This document shows positions 1 through 11,002 of a stretch of 64,000 bases of DNA, one piece after another; the first letter of the stretch is position 1; each line of letters begins with the position of its first letter. The notes below the pieces were generated by a model. That model did no database searches. It saw only the letters and a list, made by a program, of their open reading frames with translations, and was not told the origin of the DNA. A program made the translations under genes and the position numbers. Source of the DNA: Bombyx mori. Taxonomy: Eukaryota; Arthropoda; Insecta; Lepidoptera; Bombycidae. The stretch is from assembly GCF_030269925.1 (NCBI RefSeq), contig NC_085116.1:7440001-7504000 (forward strand), in the 5' to 3' direction.

Positions 1-249
1 CTACATAATAACGAATGGAAAGGAGGAATAATACATAATAAAGACAAACAGAAATCTGACCTATTTGTTCATCTACGGTATCAAAGCGAGTTTTCTTCCT
101 TTCATTTTTTTTTAATGTTTATATTAGTTCAATCGGTATTTATGTAAAGAATTCTTTTAATTTAATTTTCACCATCTTAATGAGTTCACCTTGAAAATGG
201 CGTATCCAGGAACATACAATAATGTTGACCAGGTTGACTAGGATAACAA

Positions 250-330
250 AAAAAAAAAAAAACTAGTCTTGCCATAAATACTGAGACATAAAAACATATT
301 TACTTTTCAGTTAAGGCTTGTTATTACAGC
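250..330 (+). repeat. maT/mariner terminal fragment
   Basis: The stretch from 266 (CTAGTCTTGCCATAAATACT) closely matches the left end of the maT-like relic at 47655 (AGTCTGGCCATAAATACTG). Only the terminal part is recognisable, and no transposase coding follows. A short A-rich run precedes it. Confidence 0.4.
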
Positions 331-1004
331 ATGCGATTTTTGTATTGAAACTTCTTTCTTTCACTTTTATTCGAGAGACCTTTTAATTTTATTTGTTCGT
401 TGTCGATAATAGCAAACTACATACTAACAACGACAAATCTACGTGATCGTAAATGGTTACCGTGACTGATATGTAGAAGTCGGATATGCCAGGTCCGCAG
501 CTATATCATTGGGTATCGCAAACCCACAATTATAATAACTTCAAAAACTAATTCTCCTTCCTCAAATTTCGAACCAGATTTCCTAAAATATGCCAGTGTA
601 ATAATTAATACCTGCGATTCTATTCCATTTTTCTAACACTACATATTGTTACCTATTTAGAAATGGCATAGTAACATCAAGATAAAATAGGGGGCATGCG
701 AGTAGATTCAATAAATGTTTGTGTTTCGTTTATTCAGAGATAGTCACAGTAAAGCGTGGCCGGATTTCACTAGTAGCTAATAATAAAAGACTATAGAAAT
801 AGAAACCGTTTGAAGAATGGAATGTGATGAATTATGCTGTGTAGATATACGTAAGAGCTTAGAAAGTGATAAGTGACTTATGAACACGAGTTGACGAGGG
901 AAATACCATATTTTATTATTGTGTAGAGCACAATATTAGATTAATTTCGTTGTGGTACAGCATCTTAAATGTTAGGAAAGTGGCAACTTAACAGTAATTT
1001 TTGA
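331..1004. other. AT-rich, no gene seen
   Basis: No open frame of note, no recognised repeat and no splice-supported exon. The same is true of 1450-2026. Confidence 0.5.
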
Positions 1005-1449
1005 GTCGTCGTGGCCTAAAGGATAAGACGTCCGGTGCATTCGTATCGAGCGATGCAACGGTGTTCGAATCCCGCAGGTGGGTACCAATTTTTCTAATGA
1101 AATACGTACTCAACAAGTGTTCACGATTGACTTCCAAGGTGAAGGAATAACATCGTGTAATAAAAATCAAACCCGCAAAATTATAATTTGCGTAATTACT
1201 GGTGGTAGGACATCTTGTGAGTCCGCACGGGTAGGTACCACCACCCCGCCTATTTCTGCCGTGAAGCAGTAATGGGTTTCGGTTTGAAGGGTGGGGTAGC
1301 CGTTGTAACTATACTGAGACCTTAGAACTTATATCTTAAGGTGGGTGGCGCATTTACGTCGTAGATGTCTATGGGCTCCAGTAACCACTCAACACCAGGT
1401 GGGCTGTGAACTCGTCCACTCACCTAAGCAATAAAAAAGAAAAAAAAAA
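1005..1449 (+). repeat. Full-length Bm1 SINE
   Basis: It begins GTCGTCGTGGCCTAAAGGAT, a tRNA-like head with an A-box-like TGGCCTAAAGG and a B-box-like GGTGTTCGAATCC near 1061-1073. An unrelated body follows from about 1085. The shared 3' domain starts at ACTGGTGGTAGG (about 1198) and ends in CACCTAAGCAATAAAAA plus a poly(A). It is the best complete copy on + in the window, and I used it as the reference for the truncated copies. No clear target duplication was found. The open frame at 1078-1272 is SINE sequence and not a gene. Confidence 0.85.
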
Positions 1450-1865
1450 TAATCGAATAATACATGCCAAGTTTTTTTGTTACTTTTATCAGCCTATTTC
1501 TGAACCATAGAAGTTGTTCACCACATATCACTATCTCTTTACTTATTTGTCTGTGCCCGACATCATTTACACAAATTGTATTTTGATTCATTTAAAGTGA
1601 TTATACATAAGCCACGAACAAACCAAGTAAATAAACAGCTTAAATCGAATTGGTTCCCGTATTTATAAGGCTTTACTTTCATTATCGTCGAAGGCAGTCG
1701 AGCTCACAGTCCACTTGATGTTTGTGATCGCTATAGACTTTTTAAGACTCGTTTAAATTGATATTTAGTGGAAGGCTCTACTAAACTACGAAATGACTAA
1801 AATAGGAAACTAGGAAAAGAAATGGGCTAACTCCACTTGTGGTGGGGAGTTCAGTATGTTCCCCA

Positions 1866-1885
1866 GGATGTGTGTGTGTGTGTGT
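1866..1885 (+). repeat. (TG)n microsatellite
   Basis: A run of TG dinucleotides, about eight units. Simple repeat with no evident function. Confidence 0.8.
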
Positions 1886-2026
1886 TCTTGTCTATTTCTA
1901 GCGCAAATTTCAGTCACAGCCTGGAGCAGCCGTTAAATAATACAAAAGGAGTTGAGTAGCTATTATTTACTAAAACTGTAGCGCAAGCTGTGGTAGGACC
2001 ACTGGACAGGACAGATAGGTAGGACA

Positions 2027-2269
2027 ACTGGTGGTAGGACCTCTTGTGAGTCCGCGCGGGTAGGTACCACCACCCTACCTATTTCTGCCGTGAAGCAGTA
2101 ATGCGTTTCGGCTTGAAGGGTGGGGCAGCCGTTGTAACTATACTGAGACCTTAGAACTTATCTCAAGGTGGGTGGCGCATTTACGTTGTAGATGTCTATG
2201 GGCTCCAGTAAACGCTTAACACCAGGTGAGCTGTGAGCTCGTCCACCCATCTAAGCAATAAAAAAAAAA
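2027..2269 (+). repeat. Bm1 SINE, 5'-truncated
   Basis: It begins at ACTGGTGGTAGGACC, the common truncation point in this window, and runs to AAGCAATAAAAAAAAA. The 40 bases upstream contain two further tggtaggac/gtaggac motifs, so the left junction is untidy. Confidence 0.8.
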
Positions 2270-2454
2270 CCTTCGTGTGATATGTGGATGTGTGACGTCA
2301 TTTGAGGCCAAAACGGTCGGAGGCCAAAACATAGCACGGTCTAAAGATCAATCATGAACTGATACAAAACTATTGTCAACATATAATCTCATACATTGCG
2401 TTTGCTGTTTAACTTGACATGCGAAAATTTCTTGTTGTTTAAGGTTCAAAGGTC

Positions 2455-2800
2455 CTCAGGTGGTGCAGAGAGCTTCAACAGTATTTCGTCACCGCGATCG
2501 GTTAGCCCGATTGTCTTCGTTTCCTCTGTCACAATGCGCCACCAGGTCTGTCTGGGATAGCGTACTTTCTGTTTCCCCCGGGAGTCAATTAACAATTCCC
2601 AGCACGTCTTCCACAGGCGTTCGTTAGAAGACTTCTTAGGGCAGAAAATGGCCTAATGATTGCCGCAAGTAGCGGTGGATGAAAACTTGAATCGGCTGCG
2701 TGATCTATTTGGTTACCTTCCACGTTTTGCACAAGTTCACCAAGACCGACTTAATAACTGGATCGGAAAATTGTGAGATTAACTTTGGGAATCATCGAGA
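2455..2800 (-). pseudogene. LINE ORF2 C-terminal fragment (probably RTE-like)
   Basis: On the minus strand a frame reads ...NERLWKTCWELLID... then ...RYPRQTWWRIVTEE..., ending SAPPEDL-stop near 2457. The pattern basic segment / R-x-x-W / W-R..., just before the stop, is typical of the C-terminal tail of RTE-type reverse transcriptases. Upstream the frame is broken. No poly(A) or target duplication was found, so this is an old relic. The clade assignment is tentative. Confidence 0.45.
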
Positions 2801-3057
2801 AAATTAACAAGCTTAAAATTTGGTGGGCCAATTAGTGTTACTATAGATTGCCCTTTTAGAAACAATTACGATCACAACGATAAATTACACCCAAAACAAT
2901 CGGCAACTGCACCGACCGTTTTTTCTTGTTTACGATCTATTTAATAAATAAAATTAGCACTGAGAACTTTGTACTAATAACTTCTCTCTAACATGTACAT
3001 TACCTGGTTACATGATTATATTGTAATTGCTTTCAGTGATAAATTTCATCCTTTTTT

Positions 3058-3141
3058 TTCGGCTTGGTTGCCGAACCTCCTACGAAGTCCTCACACCTAG
3101 GCGCGCGAGCAGGGTCACATATCCGGGTCACTGGTCCGCGA
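3058..3141 (-). repeat. Decayed GC-rich LINE tail (minus copy)
   Basis: GCCGAACCTCCTACGAAGTCC is the reverse complement of the tail motif GTAGGAGGTTCGGC seen on + at 3940-3960 and 54002-54020. It lies directly against the poly(T) of the next Bm1. Confidence 0.45.
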
Positions 3142-3142
3142 C

Positions 3143-3400
3143 TTTTTATTTTATTTTATTGCATAGATGGGCGGACGAGCTCACAGCCGACCTGGTGTTA
3201 AGTGGTTACTGGAGCTCATAGACATCTACAACGTAAATGCGCCACCCACCTTGAGTTATTCCTTCACCGTGGAAGTCAATCGTGAACATTCATTGAGTAC
3301 GTATTTCATTAGAAAAATTGGTTCCCGCCTGAGATTCGAACACCGGTGCATCGCTCAACACGTATGCACCGGACGTCTTATCCTTTAGGCCACGACGACT
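3143..3400 (-). repeat. Bm1 SINE with an internal deletion
   Basis: The poly(T) end, the 3' domain and the tRNA-like head (AAGTCGTCGTGGCCTAAAGG on the minus strand) are all present. However, the sequence jumps near 3257 from the 3' part (CACCCACCTTGAG) straight into the 5' body (TTATTCCTTCACC), losing roughly 190 bases compared with the copy at 1005. Both ends are intact, so the deletion is internal. Confidence 0.75.
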
Positions 3401-3477
3401 TAAAAGTGTTTTAGTAATTGTCTTGATTTGATTACTTCGAGTTTACATAATTTTGCTGTTTGGCCACGACAACTTTT

Positions 3478-3975
3478 AAACTGCACTCTTCGCCCCAGCG
3501 TTCGATTCCCTCCGAGGTCAGGACCCGAATGAGGTAAGGGGGTTACCGCGCTCAACGCTTCAACCAGACAGCGCAGCTCATCCCAAGGACACTCGGCCAA
3601 CGAAGCCCTCGAGGCGAATCGAAGGCTCTGAAACGTCGGCCATCTAGGTACGACAGCCCGTCGGGCCGCCCAACCGGTTACCGCGGAGACCGACGTCGTT
3701 GGTCGTCGATTATCCCCTGACGACCCGTCGGTCATGCGTTCTCGGGGTGGCGCCGCGTATCTGGTTGTAGTGTTGACCGCGGGCAAACCCCTACTCTGAC
3801 CGGATTTTGACCCCGGACGGAGATCGGACGTCGGGTGTAAAAGTGCAGGGGAGTCGTTTAGTGGGTGGGCCGTAAAATTCCTTGGGCCCGCGGTCTGCTC
3901 CCGTCGAGTCCCATATACCCCGCGCGCCCCCTACCTCGTAGGAGGTTCGGCCCCCGGCCCGAAAAAAAAAAAGTC
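3478..3975 (+). repeat. GC-rich composite ending in a LINE-like 3' tail
   Basis: This stretch is far richer in G+C than its surroundings. It ends GTAGGAGGTTCGGCCCCCGG followed by CCCG and an A-run, a tail shared with 53935-54045 and in decayed form with 20385-20450. A 128-codon frame on the minus strand (3400-3786) and shorter frames on both strands are open mainly because of the base composition, and none has a recognisable domain. Probably the 3' end of a non-LTR element; the clade is undetermined. Confidence 0.4.
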
Positions 3976-4100
3976 CAACCGCTTGCCCTGTTCACGATAC
4001 TTGTATTTCTCCTTGGCACGGCGCTAGAGTTCTTTGGTAGCGCGCCGCGCAGTCTCAACCTTCTCAGGTCGCCCCATGACCTTCACCGGGGGGAATAAAT
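3976..4100 (+). repeat. GC-rich segment after the LINE-like tail, unassigned
   Basis: It follows the A-run directly and holds GCGCGCCGCGCAGTCTC-like sequence, ending CCGGGGGGAATAAA. Short frames are open on both strands with no domain. It may be the target into which the preceding tail inserted, or part of a second element. Confidence 0.25.
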
Positions 4101-4141
4101 TGCAGGTAGTTATAACACTCTTTTTAATTGCTAAGCTAATT

Positions 4142-4182
4142 AAAAGCAAAATGTAAAGGTTTTGACTTTACATTTTGCTTTT
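4142..4182. repeat. Perfect 17-bp inverted repeat
   Basis: AAAAGCAAAATGTAAAG (4142-4158), loop GTTTTGA, then its exact reverse complement (4166-4182). It is not part of any element I recognise here. Confidence 0.8.
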
Positions 4183-4670
4183 GATGCTCAAGAGGTTTCA
4201 ATTATATTCTTTTTAGAACAAAATATTGGACAAAAAACATCGTAAAGCTGAAAATTATTACAGCCATTACCTTATTTGCATGCTCGAGCAAATAGGATCA
4301 TTTAGATATTTGAAAAAATGTCAACACCTACGTATATCGAGATAACGAATGCCTTAAATAGAACTTTTAATTTTTAAGGAATTTTTTAGTCGAAATGAAA
4401 CTAAATGGAAAATTGGAAATGTTTTAGTAATATAGGTATGTACTGTGTACACATATATGATATAGATTACGTGAAGGAATGCCTGACTCAAGCGAAGCTT
4501 TCGGGTATTTTTGGATAGAAAATAACTATTAGCAGGAGTGTATTTATGTTTTATTTTAAGCTTTAGAACCAAACACGAGCTTGCATAGCGGCAGCATTTG
4601 CTAGGATGGTAATATAAACCAGTGCAACATCTGAAAGTCTATCTGCTCATAACTTAGCATCTCTAGTTAT

Positions 4671-4745
4671 CTATACTAACATTATAAATGTGAAATGTTG
4701 TATGTTTGAATGTTTGTGAATCGGAAAGGCTGAATAAATAAATTT
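4671..4745 (+). repeat. Helitron-like 5'-end fragment
   Basis: TCTATACTAACATTATAAATG after an A matches the 5' terminus of the lepidopteran short Helitron-like family seen complete at 30504 and 63491. The 3' CTAG end is not found, so this is a truncated relic. Confidence 0.4.
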
Positions 4746-4861
4746 TCGTATAAACGTATTATAGTTTATAACCTGGATTAACACATAAGATATTTTTTAT
4801 CATATTATATTAAAGTAAATGACATGATGTGAGCAATGTGCGTATATTATAGTAAATATAA

Positions 4862-5140
4862 ATGCGACAATGTGATCGCTGGTTCGTGATTTACGAATCG
4901 ACAGTTCCTCAAATCGGCTGGTACTGGATAGCTATATCTTTTTATAGCGCGAAAATCACACACCTAATAAATAATAATGACAATAATCGCCATACATTCA
5001 ACGGCCTCAGGTTAGAATATTTTGCTATGTTACCAGCACCGGAAACCAGAAAAAAGTGTACCATGTGTCCAGATGGTGTTGATCTTTATGTTAAAGTGAA
5101 CAAAGATTCACTTCATCATTCATTCTGTATGATTACTTAA
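4862..5140 (+). other. Open frame of 92 codons, unrecognised
   Basis: An ATG-initiated frame with an internal C-x2-C (KKCTMCPDG, about residues 65-73) and a later Cys. It faintly resembles a remnant of a transposase cysteine-rich end, but I cannot assign it. There is no clear promoter. Splice sites were not resolved. It could be a chance frame. Confidence 0.15.
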
Positions 5141-5739
5141 AAAATTTATACCTTGTCCCAGTCTATATCTACAAGTGCAACGGGGCCATGAATGTTTCAC
5201 TATTTTGTGTTTATAAAAGCAATCTATTGTAGTACACTAGATTTCAATACAAAAACAAACCGTCAGGAGATCAGTTTTTTTTTGCTTTTAAAACAGAGGT
5301 CATCGTAAATCCGTTTTATGACTTATAACCTCAACATACATAAAACGCGTTTCACGTCACGTATTTTTCATTTATAGCGTTTTGTAATTAGCATAGTAAT
5401 GTTGTCGTTTAAAACAAATAGGTTTAAATTTTCATAACGCAAAAAAATATCGAGAACTTTGAATAACGCCTCACGAAACATACTTTAAAACAGGGTTTCG
5501 CTTTTAAGAGCTAAATTAAAATTGCCGCCATCTGAGCTCTCAACATAGCCTTAATTACACGAACTCTGCAAAAAGAACATATAAAATTATTTTTTAATAC
5601 AAAGAGGAGACTGCCGCGCCTTCATGTTTAACTATATTAAATTATTTTTGCAGAAAACCTCTGAAGCGAATGATCAGTATACTCAGTCTGTTTTACATTT
5701 TAACAAAAACGCTTTTATGTTCAAACCGTATGTTCCACG

Positions 5740-5965
5740 ACTAGTGCTATAAAGAATTGCTCCAGAATCCCGTCATCCCGTTATCTCCTTTCACGACCGC
5801 ACCGGTACAGAGTTTATTCATAATATCAAGACCTAGTGCCTTCATTCATAGTACGTTTTCAGAGATTATTTTAGCATGCACCATCTGGCTTATGTATGAA
5901 CTCCTATTCAAGGTATTTCCTGAACTTTATGACATGTGCTTCTTCAAACAATTATTTATTTAAAT
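5740..5965 (+). pseudogene. Old Jockey-type LINE ORF2 C-terminus
   Basis: The frame 5757-5963 reads ...IHSTFSEIILACTIWLMYE... then FPELYDMCFFKQ. It aligns with the better copy at 17265-17380 (IHSAFLEVFLPRTIRLWDE..., FPERYDMSFFK). It is heavily substituted and has lost the 3' tail. Confidence 0.5.
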
Positions 5966-6744
5966 AATATATAGTATGAGATGAGCGGGATTTAGGTTAT
6001 TACACATGATAAAATCATTAGTTCGAAGGTTCTAAAGTTTATTGTGATGGCGCGTCGGAGAATATTTAATTTATACATTAAATTAGTCATTACGCAAATG
6101 GGGCCTTGAAACTATTGTTGTATGGTTTGCATTCATCAAATGTCTGTCTATGTGTGGGAGCTACTAGTGGACCGCTAGTTCGGTCAAAGTACATTGTATT
6201 TTCTCAGCATGAAATAACTTATTTTTTTCTAATATAAAGAAATGATTCAAAAATAGCCAAAGTATTTAGCGCCTACACGCGCACCCACTATTACGTTTTC
6301 TAATGATTTATTCCATGGTATATCCATATTTCATGATGAAAATGCCGTTTGTATTTCAGTACGACACAAATATAACTGACCAGACATTGAAAGCGACAGT
6401 AAAACGTGGATAGTGGATCAACAATTTAGCAAAAATTAAAGAAATAAGAAAAAGTAATAAAATAAAAAAGAAATAATGTTGACTTTCAATGACAACTGAT
6501 TGACTATGCGGTATAAGTCGTAGGTCATGGTGTGGAACTATGTAAAAGAGCCTATAACATTTTTGGGAAATAGATAAAATCATTCATCTTTTTCAATTTG
6601 AGAACGTTTATGATAACAGACAAAAAGTCTTATATGCAATGAAATGCAATGAAATTTTATAATTTTCAAATAAGTCTTTTCGTTTCGTTCTTTCTCTTTT
6701 TTATTTTAATAAGTGCCACGCGATTTCAGCGTTTGTTATATAAA

Positions 6745-7235
6745 TACTCAACCTCTATAAATACTTTCTCCTCGTCGCATCGTTTCTTGCTGAGGGTCGT
6801 GACCATCATATTTCGACAGGACTTGACTTCTCCTCCAGCTTCTCCGATCATTGGCCGCATGAAGGGCTTCGTGGAACGGGATCTCTAGTGTAGTGCGGAT
6901 TTTATCGAAACACCTTGTCGGACTGCTATCGAGTGTTTTCCGAGCAATATGACCCGAGTACTCGAGTGCGCGGCGAAGGCAGAGTGTAGATAGTCTTATC
7001 TTGATCCGCAGTTGGTCTAATATAGATACATTGGTTCTCTTCGCTGCCCAAGGTATCCGGAGCATTCTTCTCCAGCACCACATTGACAACCAAAAGCACC
7101 CACGCGTTTGCGATCAGCCGCTTTAAGGGTCCAGGTCTCCACTCCATATAGAAAATGGAAAAGACCAGAGTGAGCACCAGTTTTATCTTTGTTTTCTGCG
7201 AATATTACGGTCTTGCCAGATTTTACTGGGCGGGG
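6745..7235 (-). pseudogene. RTE-type LINE ORF2, distal C-terminal part
   Basis: The minus frames read FSIFYMEW..., then CWRRMLRIPWAAKRTNVSIL, LRIKIRLSTLCLRRALEYSG and HIARK. These are the familiar lepidopteran endonuclease-reverse transcriptase (RTE) C-terminal motifs. Frameshifts break the reading. The upstream half of the same element resumes at 7716 beyond a Bm1 insertion. Confidence 0.75.
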
Positions 7236-7715
7236 TTTTTATTTTTTATTGCTTAGGTCGGTAGACGAGCTCACAGCCCACCTGGTGTTAAGTGGTTACT
7301 GGAGCCCATGGACATCTAACTAACTAACTAACCGCTAACTCCCCGACGCATCGTGCTGTCTCGTTACTCAATGGCTTGCTAGCCTATGCTCCGGAAATGG
7401 ATATATTCCATGATGGTTTGCAGCGATTTATTGTTGTTGTTAGAAATTACTTAAGCTAATTATTAATACCTTACAAATGTTTTGGTTTATACTGTTAATT
7501 TGTAAGTAGACTAATTAAATAAATAAATAAATAAATAAATAAGTAAATCTACAACGTAAATGCGCCACCCACCTTAAGATATAAGTTCTAAGATCTCAGT
7601 ATACTTACAACGGCTGCTCTACCCTTCAAACCGAAACGCATTACTGCTTCACGACAGAAATAGGCAGGGCGGTGGTACCTACCCGCGCGGACTCACAAGA
7701 GGTCCTACCACCAGT
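7236..7715 (-). repeat. Bm1 SINE (5'-truncated), interrupted by a nested insertion
   Basis: Its poly(T) begins at 7236 and it ends at CCACCAGTA (7715), the common truncation point. The SINE stops after GACATCTA (about 7318) and resumes at ATCTACAACGTAAATG (about 7550). It sits inside the RTE copy whose two parts flank it. Confidence 0.8.
7319..7549 (+). repeat. Unassigned insertion with (AAAT)n tail nested in Bm1
   Basis: It starts with an (ACTA)n run and ends in AATTAAATAAATAAATAAAT-type repeats. The SINE bases ATCTA appear on both sides, consistent with a 5-bp target duplication. A microsatellite tail of this kind is known for RTE- and CR1-type LINEs. No coding motif is visible. Confidence 0.55.
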
Positions 7716-7975
7716 AAGTCATGGCTCCCTTTGCCATTCCGATACGCCGTCGTATCTCAGGTTCGCTGGATCCGGTATTGTTAACGTTGGAGCCTAGGTA
7801 AATAAAGCTGTCAACAAGCTCAAGGTTTAATGCTCCACTAAGCTTCAACTTTTTTGTGCGATCAACGACCATGATTTTAGTTTTGTATCTGTTGATGGCG
7901 AGATCTGTTGATGGCGATAGCAATAGCAAATATACACTTTGAAGCGACTTCAAATAAACGAGAGCATTCTCAATG
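7716..7975 (-). pseudogene. RTE-type LINE ORF2, segment upstream of the Bm1 insertion
   Basis: The minus frame reads NRYKTKIMVVDRTKKL, then LELVDSFIYLGSNVNN, then EPEIRRRIGMAKGAMT. These are reverse-transcriptase thumb-region motifs of RTE elements. The frame meets the SINE directly after GAMT, and the continuation is at 6745-7235. Confidence 0.75.
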
Positions 7976-9120
7976 CGACTGTACTATGTACTGGTATGTA
8001 CTTCGACTGTACTACTCATATGATCGCCTCTAAATATCAAGTTCTGACGAATCGTTTTTGAGTTATCCTTAATAATGTCTTATATAAGTGACTTCGACCA
8101 CATTCATGATTTTCTAATTATAATTTATTGAAGCCGGTTTTTTTTTTCGTTAATATTTTTTATTATTATTGTCGATTAGTTATGTTGCCCAGTGAAGATC
8201 ACCAGGTTGTATTTGATGTGTGACAAGAGGGGCAAAGTAATTACGTAATGTTTTTATTTATTTTGTTTAGATCATTTAGTGATTAGTGGACAGGGGAGCC
8301 CATAGACATAGCAACCTGAATACCACTAAATATTTTCAGATACAAAACATTCATGAACACCTATTCGATACGAATTTTCTAAATAATTGTAATATTGAAT
8401 AATTGAATAATTGTAAAATTGAAAATAATTGTACTCACCTACGAGATATAAACATAATCGCATAGTCGCATCGTTTGATGCGGCACATCTAAGAGTTTTA
8501 TCAAAGGATAACTATACGATTAACGGATGACACAATTCGGTACTTGAAGTAGTCTTGGGATAAAGATTGTAAAAATAATTTAGCGTGAAAACTGGTATTA
8601 GTATAACACCAAAACCCATCCGAAGAAGAGTGGCAAAAGACAGACAATGGAAATTTTTGACCGAAGCCAAATAGTATATTGCGATTAAGTAATAGTCATT
8701 ATTAGTAATAGTGTTTATAATATGTAGTAATTATACTATACCACTATTATTTACTGTGTCCTATACTGTTTATAATGGAAATAAATACTATTTAAAATTT
8801 GGCGCGATGGGTTTTCTTTTCTACCTTTTATGTTAGTTACCGAAAATGCGTTGTTAATTCTAAATCTAAAATTTGTAAGCTTTTGCATTTGTCTGACTGG
8901 TTTCTAAGCATATTTTTTATATTCGAGTTTTTTTATTGTGCATGATTTATTGAATAACAGTCCTTTTAGTGTATGTACGTATTTACTGTCTGATTAATGA
9001 TGGATTTTGCTATGGACCCGTTTCTTGTTTTTGACCAATCGGTCGATAAAAAAGTTCTCTTAAATATTAAGTGTATATATATAAGTATGTGTGTATAAGT
9101 GTATATAATATAAGTGTAAT
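7976..9120. other. AT-rich, no gene seen
   Basis: Contains AATTG-rich tandem sequence (about 8390-8435) and TATA/GTGT-rich simple repeat (about 9070-9118). Confidence 0.4.
8240..8335 (-). repeat. Probable very old Bm1 3' fragment
   Basis: AGTGGACAGGGGAGCCCATAG resembles the Bm1 minus motif AAGTGGTTACTGGAGCCCATAGACATC. The resemblance is limited to about 45 bases. Confidence 0.3.
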
Positions 9121-9351
9121 CTATGCAAAGGTGTTTGTGCCTTGAAGTAACCGCGTGTTCCGGTTTGACGGGTAGATCAACCGATATTCTTTTGCCATTG
9201 AGACTTTGACCTCACGCGTCAATGTGACAGGACCATTTGTGTTATCTGTGGACTTTGATGATTTCTTTATATCCAGCAAGCAAGAACTTGTCAGCAAGTA
9301 GTTGAAAAAATCGAATACATAATAACAATAATAAATAAATAAAACATGCAT
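9121..9351 (-). other. Unrecognised open frame, 76 codons
   Basis: The distal half (for example KSTDNTNGPVTLTREVKVS) is richer in G+C than its surroundings and looks more protein-like than most frames here. The upstream end is hydrophobic and AT-rich. No domain is recognised and no promoter seen. It could be a decayed coding fragment or chance. Confidence 0.2.
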
Positions 9352-9448
9352 AAAATTTTATCATGTCTGTTTTTGTGAAATAAAATGCTGCAGCCATCCC
9401 ATCCGCTGGATAAGCCATAGATTAAATAATAAATTAATTTATAAGAGA

Positions 9449-9673
9449 ATGTCTTCTGCTAATAAAAAAACGCCGACGAGACCGAATGATGAGTTGTTAA
9501 ATCACACGTGGCAAACAGCGGGTATATTATACGGTTCAACAGAAAACGTAGAACAATATTTGTACTGCTCAGTTTTGGAAATATCCAAATTCAAACAACC
9601 GAATTTCACATTTTATGCGTTCTTATCGCTTATCAGGATTTATGTTTCTAATCAAACATCAAAGGGGATTTAG
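9449..9673 (+). other. Unrecognised open frame, 74 codons
   Basis: The ATG context is agagaATG. The N-terminal third is hydrophilic (MSSANKKTPTRPNDELLN). There is no known domain, no clear TATA box and no second exon that I can join. It could be a first exon or chance. Confidence 0.2.
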
Positions 9674-10194
9674 AGACATTCACGCGCATTTTAACTGATT
9701 TGCTTGATGAAAATTAAAACTAATGTTTATTATTTAAAAAAAAAATGTAAAGAATAAAATCATTAGTTTAAAAACCACATCATCTTAACTGCTTAAGAAT
9801 ATCTGCGTGAGTGGTCATTCGAAATATTTTGTTTCCAAAATACTATTTTTAGTGTTGTAAGCCCAAATATTATTAAACCCTTCGGTATTGTATGGAGGAT
9901 CACCGCCCCTACACCCTATTTGACAATGACCTGACCCAACTATATCCGGATTTGATAATTACATCATATTACAACAATAAGAACTAGATAAAATAGGTTA
10001 ACATCAGAGATGATTCTATTATACGGTTTTTTGCATTTTTTTTAAGAAACTCGTTTCGATTAAATTTTCCTTAAAACATTCGGTTTTTTTCTGTTAATTG
10101 TAAAGCTAAAAATATATTATTTATAACGACGTAGCTTACCGAAAGTAAAACGAAGCAAATTCCATTGTCCACATTTCATAGATGAAGCATGAAG

Positions 10195-10445
10195 CGGGGG
10201 TAGATTTTAACTGAACACGAGTTTAGGAAATCGGAAAAGCGTGTCGCGAGGGCGGGCACGTATTACTCTGTCGATGTTTCACTTCGCACTGCCGTAAATC
10301 GCCATAAACGTATCGGAGCGACGCCTTGCTAGTCGCCACATCACTCAAAACATCTAAAACGCCTTCATTACAGTCGTTCTCAACTATTCACACAACGTTA
10401 TTCAATAACTCTTTCGGAGCAGCCGTATCAACTAAAGTTTGGGAA
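10195..10445. promoter_or_regulatory. CpG-richer, non-repeat patch: possible distant promoter or 5' exon
   Basis: This block (for example GCGTGTCGCGAGGGCGGGC at about 10239) is richer in CpG than the AT-rich flanks and matches no repeat family in the window. It has no long open frame. A TTACAGTCG motif near 10367 is initiator-like. The assignment as regulatory is a guess from composition. Confidence 0.2.
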
Positions 10446-11002
10446 TAACTAAAATAAATTGCCAATCGCGATCGTTTTACAGGGCGATACCAATAAAACT
10501 AGAATTCATGTTACTCGTTATCTCATCTCTATGGTAATTTACTCGTAAGATAATGATGATATTGGTTACATGTATGTTAAGTGGAAGTAATTCGTACTTA
10601 CCAATACTTTGTCGATTCAATTTTTTATTTATTTTACATGAATAATTAATACTGTTATCTAGATTTTGTTAGCTTGCTGTTTTCTTAGTCCCTTATCAAA
10701 GTGGACTACGCGATGTACGTGATATGCGAAAACTGTTTTATCTATTTATCTAAATAGTAATGATGATTCAAAAAACCAATAGCCTATAAGGTTTCTAAAT
10801 TACTAAGATTATCGGAATGAATTTTAAGTACAATTATTTAATTCCGTTTAAGCGCTTAATATCTACATTTTTCGCTTTTTATACAGATATGTTTTTCTTT
10901 CATATCTTGGCTCTAATTTAGTAATCATGATAGAACGTAAAGTTGGTATTATTTTTTAGATTATTTTTTGGTCTATGCCCGGGTAATGGGGCTCGCCTCT
11001 TT

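Larger units (their letters stand above)
4190..6740. other. AT-rich stretch apart from entries listed
   Basis: Besides the Helitron-like scrap, the 92-codon frame and the old LINE end, I see only short chance frames. A small tandem ATGCAATGAA repeat is at about 6633-6652. Confidence 0.4.

Noticed and set aside
1061..1075. B-box and A-box as a true tRNA gene
   Set aside because: The tRNA-like head is part of the SINE; it lacks a proper cloverleaf and is followed by the SINE body and poly(A).
1078..1272. 64-codon frame starting at a tRNA-like head
   Set aside because: It lies wholly within the full-length Bm1 SINE; equivalent frames appear in other Bm1 copies (for example 55514-55819).
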